This document shows positions 6,705 through 13,419 of a stretch of DNA of 13,419 bases, in pieces. The stretch spans positions 1 through 13,419 of the forward strand of contig CALBSZ010000417.1 in NCBI GenBank assembly GCA_937967665.1, given 5' to 3'. The translations under genes and the position numbers were made by a program. Source of the stretch: an uncultured Planctomycetaceae bacterium (lineage in GTDB: Bacteria > Planctomycetota > Planctomycetia > Pirellulales > Pirellulaceae). The notes beneath the pieces were generated by a model, which did not search any database, was not told the DNA's origin, and saw nothing but the letters and a program-made list of their open reading frames with translations. The first letter of the stretch is position 1. The number at the start of each line of letters is the position of its first letter.

Positions 6705-8540
6705 CTATACCAACACCTGTTCTCCCGCCCGCGGCGACCAGCTCCGCAGCACGCCTTCGCGCTGCTTGGTGGTGGCGATCGTTTTTGTAAAGGAATTGAT
6801 CGAAGTGTACAAACCCAGGAAGCGTTCCAGTACGGCTGCAAACAGGAACACACCACTGCCTGAAAATCGCTGTTCGTCGAATTGGATCGTCACTTCCACG
6901 CCGCGGCAGAATCCGGCGGAAATGCCGCCTTCCACGCGGCCCACCACGCGTTCGCTCCGCACGCTTGTGATCCCATCGATCATGGCCCTGGTTTCGGCCG
7001 ATCCCGTGTAGTCGTACAGGGTCAGGATTTCACGCAGCGCATCGGCGCCGTTTTCGTAGTCGGCCAGGGAAAGATGATTCAGCGACAAGTGCGAGATCAA
7101 TCGCCACAGCGTTCCGTGGCGGAGAGCCGGGCGGCGTGTGGGAGTGGGCGCGAGCAAGCATGACACTTTCGAAACGGGGGCTCCCGTTGTCAATTGCAAC
7201 CGCGGTTGGCCGCCGCCGAAGGGCAGCCGCGCCGGTAAATCTCGATTCAGGCACGTCGTTTCGATATCCAGCGTCCAGTTGGTTGTCGAGGAAACGCGGA
7301 AGTCCAGGTCGACCAGCGATAGAAAGACTTCCGTGCCGCGGTCGACTTGCCCGCCGGCGTACCCAGCCGCCCGCCGGCTGGCATGCCAGTAATTCCGCTG
7401 CTGCGCGGCGTCGCGGCCATGCTTGACCGAGTAGAAAGGCAGGTACTCGGCCCGCTTGCCGGAAGTGGATGTCGCGACAACGCGGTCGATGGAATAGACT
7501 TCGTGCGCCAACGGCCGCCGCGCGTCCGCTATCACGCGATATTCGCTGTCCTTGTGGCTCAGCTGGATCGGTTCGGCCCGCTGCGGGAACAGGTTGACCA
7601 CCGGCGTGCAGCCCAGTTGAAACGTCTCGGCCGTGATGTTCTTTTCCAGATCGGTGCTGTGGCGATCCGCGTAAAGAAACACGTCCAGTTTGCCTTGGAT
7701 CGTTGACAGCTTGTCGGGTGGGATTTGGATATCGACAAACAAGTATTTTTCGGGCAACGCAAAATACTCGGACAACAACGCGTAGCCGCGGAAGGATTGG
7801 GGCGGGTAGTCGAGCAGCGTTTCGTCGGCGCCGAAGCCCACGGACCGCAGGCAATCGGCAGGCAGCACGACGGGCCTGGTATCGGTGCCAGGATTCGCCA
7901 GCGCGACGCCTACGACGTCGTTCATCAGCAGTTCGTAAACGTTGTAGATGAATTGGGACTGCCCCTTCAGAAAGAATCGCAACGTATTCAATTTCAACTT
8001 GTGAAACGTCATCTTTTCGGAAAAGCATTCCAGCTGGAGTCGCACGACACCGTGCGCGTCTTCGGCGAAGGCGGTGCGCGGCGCGGTGAACGGCCGCCCG
8101 CGAAAATCGGCGGCGGTGAGTTTGATGGGCCAGAGCGTCGCGTCGTAAGCCGTCCGGAAGCGGCACGGTTGCCCGTCGATGGGATCCGTTTCGACCGAGG
8201 ATCCGCGACGAATGTGATAACCGGAGGAAAGCTCGCCCTGCTGCCGATCCAAAGCAAACTGCACGATGGAGCACGAGGGAATGGGCGCCAGGTAGTGCGG
8301 ATACAGGACACTCAAGAGCGACTCGGAAACCTCGGGAAATTCGTCTTCCAGTTTGTGCCGCGTGCGGGCGTTGAGGTATGCAAACGCCTCGATCATGCGA
8401 TCGACGTGGGGATCTTTCGCGGAATCCTGATCCAGCCGCAGCCGGCCGGCGATCTTGGGATGGGCGGCGGCGAATTCCGCCCCCATCTTGCGAATGAAAG
8501 CGAGCTCGCGATTGTAATAGGGAAGGAGTTCGTCCGACAT
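6705..8540 (-). CDS. tssF: T6SS baseplate protein TssF (ImpG/VasA)
   Basis: The protein is 611 aa, the normal length for TssF. It shows the family landmarks in order: DELLPYYNRELAFIRKMGAE at the N-terminus (3-22), a helical AFAYLNARTRHKLEDEFPE segment (52-70), LLSVLYPHYLAP (75-86), the core LGCTPVVNLFPQRAEPI (309-325), CLNRDLPARLPFGGG (430-444) and WRLISHLSLNHLSL (479-492). TssF is the main wedge protein of the baseplate (two copies per TssG) and resembles phage gp6/gp7 in role. It lies 48 bp after tssE and 2 nt before tssG in the same operon. The start at 8540 gives the conserved MSDELL N-terminus; the upstream sequence has only a weak purine-rich site. Confidence 0.96.
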   Translation of the reverse strand: MSDELLPYYNRELAFIRKMGAEFAAAHPKIAGRLRLDQDSAKDPHVDRMIEAFAYLNARTRHKLEDEFPEVSESLLSVLYPHYLAPIPSCSIVQFALDRQQGELSSGYHIRRGSSVETDPIDGQPCRFRTAYDATLWPIKLTAADFRGRPFTAPRTAFAEDAHGVVRLQLECFSEKMTFHKLKLNTLRFFLKGQSQFIYNVYELLMNDVVGVALANPGTDTRPVVLPADCLRSVGFGADETLLDYPPQSFRGYALLSEYFALPEKYLFVDIQIPPDKLSTIQGKLDVFLYADRHSTDLEKNITAETFQLGCTPVVNLFPQRAEPIQLSHKDSEYRVIADARRPLAHEVYSIDRVVATSTSGKRAEYLPFYSVKHGRDAAQQRNYWHASRRAAGYAGGQVDRGTEVFLSLVDLDFRVSSTTNWTLDIETTCLNRDLPARLPFGGGQPRLQLTTGAPVSKVSCLLAPTPTRRPALRHGTLWRLISHLSLNHLSLADYENGADALREILTLYDYTGSAETRAMIDGITSVRSERVVGRVEGGISAGFCRGVEVTIQFDEQRFSGSGVFLFAAVLERFLGLYTSINSFTKTIATTKQREGVLRSWSPRAGEQVLV

Positions 8541-8588
8541 GACTCGCCGTTTTCTAATTCGTAAAGGAATATTGTACGCAGGTCGCGA

Positions 8589-9080
8589 TCACAGCGTCTT
8601 CACCGCAAAGTTGTTGGAGATCGGTTCCAGCTGAGAATCAAACACGACCGGTTCCGGTGCGGGCTCGGCAAACAATAGGGCATCGATGCGCAAACGCAGA
8701 CCGCGGTCCGTGTCGTCCACATTGTCCAGCAACTGCACCTTAACCGTCTTGAATCGCGGTTCGAACGTGCGCACGACCTGTTCCACCAGACGCCGCAGCT
8801 CGACGCGGTTTTCCTTTGTCGCCATGTTCGAACCCGTGAAATCGGGAATGCCGTAATTCACCAGCGACAAATCCAGTTCGTCCTGATTAGGGGGCCACGA
8901 CGAGCAGCGCCAGCGCGTGTTCAACAGGTTTTCCAAGTCGCGCCGCACGCTACTCTTCAACTCCCGCAGAATCTGCACGCGGGACTTGGGAGTCTCGTGA
9001 CTGTTTTCCGGTTCATCGTCCAGCAGGCGGTCGAGTACCGAGGGGACGAGCAACTGTTGATCTTCTATTTTCGCCGGCAT
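8589..9080 (-). CDS. tssE: T6SS baseplate gp25-like protein TssE
   Basis: The protein is 163 aa, typical for TssE. The gp25-like core shows SVRRDLENLLNTR (44-56), LVNYGIPDFT (73-82) and the late EPRFKTVKV (107-115). The EPR triad is a hallmark of the gp25/TssE fold, where it contacts the wedge. The family role is to sit at the inner baseplate and nucleate the first TssB/TssC sheath ring. It starts 2 nt after the tagJ stop with no recognisable Shine-Dalgarno, so it probably depends on translational coupling to tagJ. The last 25 or so residues after LLFAEP are a variable tail. No defect is seen. Confidence 0.94.
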   Translation of the reverse strand: MPAKIEDQQLLVPSVLDRLLDDEPENSHETPKSRVQILRELKSSVRRDLENLLNTRWRCSSWPPNQDELDLSLVNYGIPDFTGSNMATKENRVELRRLVEQVVRTFEPRFKTVKVQLLDNVDDTDRGLRLRIDALLFAEPAPEPVVFDSQLEPISNNFAVKTL

Positions 9081-9082
9081 GG

Positions 9083-9880
9083 TCAGGGTTTGCCGAAGGT
9101 GATTTCACGAAGGGACATGATCGGCTTGTCTTCGTCGCCAAACAAAAACATACGTTGACCGAGTCCGCGAATGACGCCGCCGTCGTCGCCGATCCAGTCG
9201 GTTCCCCGGCCAAGCCGCAACTGGTCATCGTCCTGATTGCAAGTCGGCGCGTACAGGGTGGGCAGGAACACCTCGCCGTCAGGTCCGTCTTGCACGGCCA
9301 TGGTAGTACGGCGCCAGAGGAGGTCGTGGGGCCGGTCAGGCGGATGGAACTGAATGCTCTCCACGCTTTCCATGGGGATCCAATAATACTTTCCCGTGCT
9401 CGTCAACACCTCGAAAAAGCTGGAGGTCAGGTCGTCCAGATCCCGCAGGTCCGCGAATGCTTCGCCCGCGCAGACGCCCGCAACGTGCACGCGCCGGTCT
9501 TCCGCTTCGGCCAGCTTCGCGGCGGCTTCGCTTTCGTTCCCTTCGCGCCAGGCGATGGAGGCTTCGAGATGCAGTTTCATGACTTCGGTCGGTTCGCCAA
9601 GAAACTCCGGCAAGCGGCCCTTGCTGTAAAACTCCTGCCGCGCGACTTCCGCGCGCACCAATTGCCGGAGCATCGAGATACCGGGAATGGCCTGGGGATC
9701 CTGATGTCCCCAGGTATCCAGCTGTTTATCGGCGCGTTCGAACTCGCCCGCAAAGCAAAGCAACTCCGCCAGCAAACCCCGCCGATCCGTTTCCGTGGGA
9801 TGCTTCTTGACTTCCGCGGTTGCCGCTGCAATGGCCTCCGCCAGTTGCCCGGCCTGAAAATGTTCGCTGGCAGTGGTCAT
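9083..9880 (-). CDS. tagJ: T6SS accessory protein TagJ (ImpE/HsiE family)
   Basis: The protein is 265 aa, the usual length for ImpE/TagJ. The N-terminal half is helical and TPR-like (repeated A-x-x-x-A patterns; AGQLAEAI at 10-17, LLCFAGEFERA at 40-50). The C-terminal half carries the family signatures FADLRDLDDL (142-151), EVLTSTGKYYWIP (157-169), RPHDLLWRRT (183-192) and RMFLFGDED (243-251). In Pseudomonas aeruginosa TagJ forms a subcomplex with the sheath protein TssB and marks one class of T6SS; its effect there is modulatory rather than essential. Here the gene lies 85 bp after the second tssC and 2 nt before tssE. The start is ATG 9880 with a GGAG site; an in-frame TTG at 9892 would add four residues and overlaps that site. 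Confidence 0.93.
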   Translation of the reverse strand: MTTASEHFQAGQLAEAIAAATAEVKKHPTETDRRGLLAELLCFAGEFERADKQLDTWGHQDPQAIPGISMLRQLVRAEVARQEFYSKGRLPEFLGEPTEVMKLHLEASIAWREGNESEAAAKLAEAEDRRVHVAGVCAGEAFADLRDLDDLTSSFFEVLTSTGKYYWIPMESVESIQFHPPDRPHDLLWRRTTMAVQDGPDGEVFLPTLYAPTCNQDDDQLRLGRGTDWIGDDGGVIRGLGQRMFLFGDEDKPIMSLREITFGKP

Positions 9881-9886
9881 GATGTT

Positions 9887-9890
9887 CTCC
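9887..9890 (-). promoter_or_regulatory. Ribosome binding site deciding the tagJ start
   Basis: The minus strand reads GGAG, 6 nt before the ATG at 9880. The alternative TTG start at 9892 touches this site, so the ATG is preferred. Confidence 0.6.
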
Positions 9891-9965
9891 AATCGGTTTA
9901 TGTCGCTGAGTAAAACGGGTTCGCTCGCCTCCAGACCAATTCGGCATTCCCCTGCCTTGCTGGAT

Positions 9966-11537
9966 TCAAACCGTTCTGGGTGGCGCGAGTTCCGTGACCA
10001 CCCTTACGGTAGCGTTCAGCTCGTCCAATTCATAGTGAGGTGAAAGATGCATGACACACTGGAACGACCCGGGACGGCCGGGCTGCTCGCGGACCTGCAC
10101 GTTGGCTTCGCGCAATGGGAACCGCGCCTTGACGTCGGGCGTCGCTTCACCGTCCGCGGTGACGTAACGCATGATCCAATTGCGCAGAAACTGCTCCATG
10201 TTTTCCGCTTCGGCAAAGGTGCCCGTCTTGTCACGGCCCAGTACCTTGACATAGTGAGCGAAACGGGACACGCACAACATGTACTGCAGCATGGCGGAGA
10301 TCTTGGCATTTGCCGTCGCGCCGGCACGGTCGTACTTGCGCGCTTTCTGAATGGAAGGATTTGAATAGAAGGCGGAATACTCGGTATCCTTGCAATCGCA
10401 CAGCGGCATGAACCCCAAGTCGCTGAGTTCTTTTTCCAAGGCGTCGGTGATGACGACGTCCGTCGATTGCTGGGGAGCGATACCGAAACGATCCGTGCCA
10501 AAACAGTGCGCCGGCAACCCGGTAACCAGCCCGCCTCCTTCCGTGTCGCGCCGCACGCCGCGGATGTCCGCCAGCCAACCGGCTTCGGCGTGAGCCCGCA
10601 TGACGACTCCACCGAACGCATACACGGCGTTGCCCCAGAGGTACTTGCTGCGGTCGGGTCCCGATACGTCTTCGCGAAAGCAGAATTGGTCGACACGCCG
10701 GCCGTCATCCTGAAAGGGCTTTCGCATCAGCACTCGCGGTAAGACCAACCCCAGGAAACGCGAGTCCTCCGTTTCACGCAGAGCCCGCCACTTCAGGAAT
10801 TCAGTCTGCTCCAGGGTCTTGGCGTGATTCAGGCTGTGTTCCAGCGTGCCGAATTCGTCCAACCCGAACATCTCCGGACCGGCCGCGGTAATGAAGGGAC
10901 AAAAGGCGGCGGCGGCCACTTGCGAGATCGACTGCAAGATGCCGATATCGTCGTGAGGGTGACCCGGACCGGGGGCAGGATGGATTTCGTAATCGCCGAG
11001 CAGCACGCCGTAGGGTTCTCCGCCGGGATTCCCGAACTCCTGCTCATAAACCTTGCGAAACAACTGACTCTGGTCGAACTCCGTCGCCCGCTCGAAATCA
11101 CGCTCCAAATCCTTCCATGATGCCGGCAGCACCTTGACCTTGATGTTCTGGTCCGCTTCTTCGCCGCAACGGTCGACCAGGTATTCCAGGCCGCGCCAGG
11201 AAGCCTCCAGCTTCTGGAAACGGGGGTGATGGAGGATCGCGTTGATCTGCTCGGTCAGCAGCTGATCGATACTTGCCACATCGCGATTGAGGCGTTCGGT
11301 TAACGTGCGTTTGTCGACGCGCGGAAGTCTACCGAACCACGATTCCAGTGCCTTGCCGGGACGCGTTTCGCTCAGGAATCGCTGCAGCCGGCCGTCCTGG
11401 GCAGCCGCCTTGTCCCGCGACACGCCGACGACGGAGTCCAGCAGCGATGGCCCCTGCAACTCGAGTTGCCCCGCGGACGCTTCAAGCGTCTCCTCGCGAA
11501 AGCCGGTTGCCGGATGAGACTCGGGACTGGTCGACAT
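9966..11537 (-). CDS. tssC2: Second T6SS sheath large subunit-like protein (TssC paralogue)
   Basis: The protein is 523 aa and clearly homologous to the TssC encoded just upstream. It shares FQKLEASWRGLEYLVD (107-122), FDQSQLF...YEQEFGNPGGEPYG (154-177), AAAAFCPFITAAGPEMFG (208-225), CVSRFAHYVKVLGRDK (422-437) and LREANVQV (485-492). It is a full-length paralogue, not a fragment. It has a longer, different N-terminus, although SLLDSVVG (31-38) mirrors the SLLDAAIG of TssC1. The C-terminal segment has diverged (LSPHYELDELNATVRVVTEL). Tandem TssC genes are known in some systems, for example the imp clusters of rhizobia and TssC40/TssC41 of Agrobacterium. Its role may be a minor sheath or baseplate-proximal subunit, or an alternative sheath. 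The start at 11537 has AGGA upstream at a 5-nt spacing. It is separated from tssC1 by 83 bp that contain an intrinsic terminator. The gene symbol is descriptive. Confidence 0.92.
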   Translation of the reverse strand: MSTSPESHPATGFREETLEASAGQLELQGPSLLDSVVGVSRDKAAAQDGRLQRFLSETRPGKALESWFGRLPRVDKRTLTERLNRDVASIDQLLTEQINAILHHPRFQKLEASWRGLEYLVDRCGEEADQNIKVKVLPASWKDLERDFERATEFDQSQLFRKVYEQEFGNPGGEPYGVLLGDYEIHPAPGPGHPHDDIGILQSISQVAAAAFCPFITAAGPEMFGLDEFGTLEHSLNHAKTLEQTEFLKWRALRETEDSRFLGLVLPRVLMRKPFQDDGRRVDQFCFREDVSGPDRSKYLWGNAVYAFGGVVMRAHAEAGWLADIRGVRRDTEGGGLVTGLPAHCFGTDRFGIAPQQSTDVVITDALEKELSDLGFMPLCDCKDTEYSAFYSNPSIQKARKYDRAGATANAKISAMLQYMLCVSRFAHYVKVLGRDKTGTFAEAENMEQFLRNWIMRYVTADGEATPDVKARFPLREANVQVREQPGRPGSFQCVMHLSPHYELDELNATVRVVTELAPPRTV

Positions 11538-11570
11538 TTCATTCCTGAGCGAAGTTTGATTGGATACGCC

Positions 11571-11607
11571 TAAAAAGAAACCCGGTTTCCGAAGAAACCG
11601 GGTTTCC
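11571..11607 (-). terminator. Intrinsic terminator/attenuator between tssC1 and tssC2
   Basis: On the minus strand a perfect 13-bp stem (GAAACCCGGTTTC, 11606-11594, pairing with GAAACCGGGTTTC, 11589-11577) is closed by a TTCG loop (11593-11590) between C and G. This is the very stable cUUCGg tetraloop. It is followed at once by five T's (11576-11572). That is a textbook Rho-independent terminator in the direction of the operon. It begins 14 nt after the tssC1 stop codon, and the tssC2 start codon lies only about 34 nt beyond the T-run, leaving little room for a new promoter. On the plus strand the hairpin is not followed by a T-run, so it should act in one direction only. It probably trims the transcript after tssB-tssC1, with read-through feeding tssC2 and the baseplate genes. 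Confidence 0.9.
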
Positions 11608-11620
11608 TAATCGGCTGTCG

Positions 11621-13111
11621 CTAGCTGCCCAGCTTCGGGATGCGGGCCACCATGCGTAGCGACGTGGTCAATTCTTCCATCTGCAGCCAGGGCCGCATCC
11701 AGGCGACCGCGTTGTACGATCCCGGCGCGCCGGGAATCTCTTTCACTTCCACTTTCGCCTCGCGGAGCGGATAACGCGCCTTCGCTTCCTGGCTCGGCTT
11801 GGAATCCGCGCTCACGTAATTGTGAATCCAGCGGTCCAGCCAGTCCTGGCATTCATCCGCTTCCATGAACGAGCCGATTTTGTCTCGCGCGATGACCTTC
11901 AGGTAATGCGCGAAACGGGAAGTGGCCATCAGGTACGGAAGGCGGGCCGAGATCGCCGCGTTGGCCGTGGCTTCGGGGCGATCGTACTTCTTCGGCTTCT
12001 GAGTTGTCTGCGCGCCGAAAAACACCGAATAATCCGTGTTCTTGTAGTGGCAGAGCGGCAGGAAGCCGAGTTTGCTGAGTTCCGCTTCACGCCGATCCGT
12101 AATGGCGATCTCCGTGGGGCACTTGAGATCCGTGTCGCCGTCGTCGCTCTTGAAGATGTGCGTCGGCAGGTCCTCGACCTTGCCGCCCCCTTCCGCGCCG
12201 CGAATGGCGGTGCACCAACCGTACTTGGCGAAAGCGTCTGTTAACTTGGCACCCATCACGTAGGCCGTGTTCATCCAGCAGTACTGGTCGTGGTCGACGG
12301 CGATCGATTCACCCTTCTTGCCGAGCGCCACTTCTTCGAAAGAAAACTCTTCCACCGGCTTGGTATTGGCGCCGTAGGGCAGCCGAGCCAAAGTGCGGGG
12401 CATCGTCAGCGTGGTGAAGCGGGAGTCTTCCGCATCGCGGAACGATCGCCACTTCACGTACTCGGCCGATTCGAAAATCTTTTCCAGGTCGCGAGGCTTG
12501 GTCATTTCCGTCCAGCTGTCGAACCCGAACAAGGCCGGATCGGCCGCGGAAATGAAGGGACAGAACGCCGCGGCGGCCACGCTGGACATCTTGTTCAGCA
12601 TGTCGATGTCATCGGGATGATTGGTGAACTCGAAATCGCCAATCAAACTTCCGTAAGGCTCGCCGCCCGGCGTGCCGAATTCGTTTTCATACATCTTCTT
12701 GAAGATCTGGCTCTGGTCGAATTCAACTGCTTTATCGAGATCCTTGTGCAGTTCCTTCTTGCCGCAGTTCAGCACTTTCAGCTTCAATTGCGAACTGGTT
12801 TCGCTGTTCTGAACCAGATAATGCAGGCCTCGCCACGTTCCTTCCAGCTTCTGGAATTTTGGATCGTGCATTACCGCGGCCAATTGTTTGGAGACGGCTT
12901 CATCGATGGCCGTGATCCCAGCCTTGATGGTACGCGTCACGTCGCGATTCCACGTGACGGTTCCCTTTAACGCCTCTTCCGTCAGCGTGGCGATTAATTC
13001 CTGAGCGCGATTCCGCTCGGTCTGCTTCGTCGCGCCAATGGCCGCGTCCAGTAAGCTGGCAGATGCTTCGGCTTGTGGAGCAGCTTGTTGTTCTTGTTCT
13101 CCGGAACTCAT
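11621..13111 (-). CDS. tssC: T6SS contractile sheath large subunit TssC (VipB/HsiC)
   Basis: The protein is 496 aa, the canonical TssC length. It carries the family blocks FQKLEGTWRGLHYLV (86-100), FDQSQIFKKMYENEFG (131-146), TPGGEPYGSLIGDFEF (147-162), AAAFCPFISAADPALFGF (180-197), SRFAHYLKVIARDKIGSF (398-415), YPLREAKVEVKEIPGAPG (447-464) and a C-terminal LTTSLRMVARIP (481-492). With TssB it polymerises into the cytoplasmic contractile sheath that drives the Hcp tube; ClpV recognises the TssC N-terminal helix (here around SLLDAAIG, 19-26). It starts 2 nt after the tssB stop, behind the strongest ribosome site in the window (GGGAGGAG). This fits a need for high and matched TssB:TssC output. 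The C-terminal end matches canonical TssC better than that of its downstream paralogue, so I take this as the main sheath subunit. Confidence 0.97.
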   Translation of the reverse strand: MSSGEQEQQAAPQAEASASLLDAAIGATKQTERNRAQELIATLTEEALKGTVTWNRDVTRTIKAGITAIDEAVSKQLAAVMHDPKFQKLEGTWRGLHYLVQNSETSSQLKLKVLNCGKKELHKDLDKAVEFDQSQIFKKMYENEFGTPGGEPYGSLIGDFEFTNHPDDIDMLNKMSSVAAAAFCPFISAADPALFGFDSWTEMTKPRDLEKIFESAEYVKWRSFRDAEDSRFTTLTMPRTLARLPYGANTKPVEEFSFEEVALGKKGESIAVDHDQYCWMNTAYVMGAKLTDAFAKYGWCTAIRGAEGGGKVEDLPTHIFKSDDGDTDLKCPTEIAITDRREAELSKLGFLPLCHYKNTDYSVFFGAQTTQKPKKYDRPEATANAAISARLPYLMATSRFAHYLKVIARDKIGSFMEADECQDWLDRWIHNYVSADSKPSQEAKARYPLREAKVEVKEIPGAPGSYNAVAWMRPWLQMEELTTSLRMVARIPKLGS

Positions 13112-13113
13112 GG

Positions 13114-13419
13114 TTATTCTCCTCCCTCGTCACCAGACTCGAGGCCCAGTTCGGACTGTAGTTTCTTTAACTCGTCAGTGTTCTTCAAAGCCTGTTCGAG
13201 AATGGATTCGAGGTCTTCGCTGCGGTCCACTTTGGTGAGCAGGTCGCGCAGCTTATTGCGCGTTTCCAGCAGCTTCTGCAGCGCAGGCACTTGCGCGGCA
13301 ACCTTCGCCGGTTCGAAATCATCCATTGATTCAAATTTAAGCTGGACGGACATTTCGTTACCTTCGCCTTCCAGCGTATTTTCGACTCGCAGGTTCAACC
13401 CCGGGGTCATGCGCTTCAT
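13114..13419 (-). CDS. tssB: T6SS contractile sheath small subunit TssB (VipA/HsiB), N-terminus beyond window edge
   Basis: The 101 codons seen are the C-terminal part of TssB, whose full length is usually about 160-180 aa. The Met at the window edge (KRMTPGLNLRVEN) aligns with the middle of the family (the 'rikPrl.lrVdN' region), so it is internal and the gene continues past 13419. Visible landmarks are LKFESMDDFEPAKVAAQVP (27-45), the signature of the TssB C-terminal domain, then a helix KLLETRNKLRDLLTKVDR (49-66) and a charged acidic tail ending ESGDEGGE. TssB pairs with TssC to form the sheath protomer and binds TagJ in systems that have it. Its TAA is 2 nt before the tssC ATG, so translation of the two is probably coupled. 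Confidence 0.94.
   Translation of the reverse strand: MKRMTPGLNLRVENTLEGEGNEMSVQLKFESMDDFEPAKVAAQVPALQKLLETRNKLRDLLTKVDRSEDLESILEQALKNTDELKKLQSELGLESGDEGGE
13119..13126 (-). promoter_or_regulatory. Strong ribosome binding site of tssC
   Basis: The minus strand reads GGGAGGAG, 7 nt before the ATG at 13111, inside the last codons of tssB. It is the best Shine-Dalgarno in the window and fits the high demand for sheath protein. Confidence 0.7.

Noticed and set aside
7030..8274. Long open frame (414 codons) on the minus strand within tssF
   Set aside because: It is Arg/Ala-rich with no motif and overlaps the full-length, motif-complete tssF frame; it is a shadow of codon bias.
7725..8564. 279-codon plus-strand open frame antisense to tssF
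   Set aside because: It has no family motif and lies entirely opposite conserved TssF sequence.
8541..8588. TACAAT box in the tssE-tssF gap as a possible internal promoter
   Set aside because: No -35-like element lies at 16-18 bp upstream, and the gap is short within a continuous operon.
9881..9965. A small hidden gene or hcp remnant between tssC2 and tagJ
   Set aside because: The gap is only 85 bp, too short for hcp, and shows no Hcp-like translation and no hairpin with a T-run.

Overview
The window is a single-strand block: every gene I can support lies on the minus strand, so it is read from the right edge (13419) to the left edge (1). The right four-fifths is the sheath, baseplate and recycling half of a type VI secretion system (T6SS). 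In transcription order it holds tssB (cut by the window edge), tssC, a second tssC-like gene, tagJ/impE, tssE, tssF, tssG and tssH/clpV. The left fifth holds three genes that look like sugar catabolism. They are an N-acetylneuraminate lyase-type aldolase, a secreted sialidase-like BNR protein with four Asp-boxes, and a second secreted BNR-like protein cut by the left edge.

How the T6SS part works: TssB and TssC build the contractile sheath. TssE, TssF and TssG are the gp25-like and wedge parts of the baseplate. ClpV (TssH) is the AAA+ unfoldase that takes contracted sheath apart for reuse. TagJ is a sheath and ClpV accessory protein found in one class of T6SS. The membrane complex (TssJLM), TssK, Hcp, VgrG, PAAR and TssA are not in the window, and no effector or immunity gene is visible. 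The second TssC-like protein sits where hcp lies in the familiar Pseudomonas aeruginosa HSI-I order (tssB-tssC-hcp-tagJ-tssE-F-G-clpV).

Control features: a strong intrinsic terminator (13-bp perfect stem, UUCG tetraloop, five U's) lies between tssC and the second tssC. It probably divides high-level sheath expression (tssB-tssC1) from lower read-through expression of the rest. Three gene pairs (tssB/tssC1, tagJ/tssE, tssF/tssG) are each separated by exactly 2 nt, which suggests translational coupling. No gap between genes exceeds 131 bp, and I see no tRNA, rRNA, CRISPR array or insertion sequence.

Organism: a moderately GC-rich Gram-negative bacterium. The secreted BNR/sialidase-like proteins, the lyase with a YYYHIP motif and the weak Shine-Dalgarno sites at several genes suggest a planctomycete (Pirellulales-like). 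This is an inference from family flavour, not a proof. A coherent guess is a bacterium that scavenges sialylated glycans and has a T6SS for contact-dependent competition. Nothing in the sequence shows that the two parts share a function beyond being adjacent and co-oriented.
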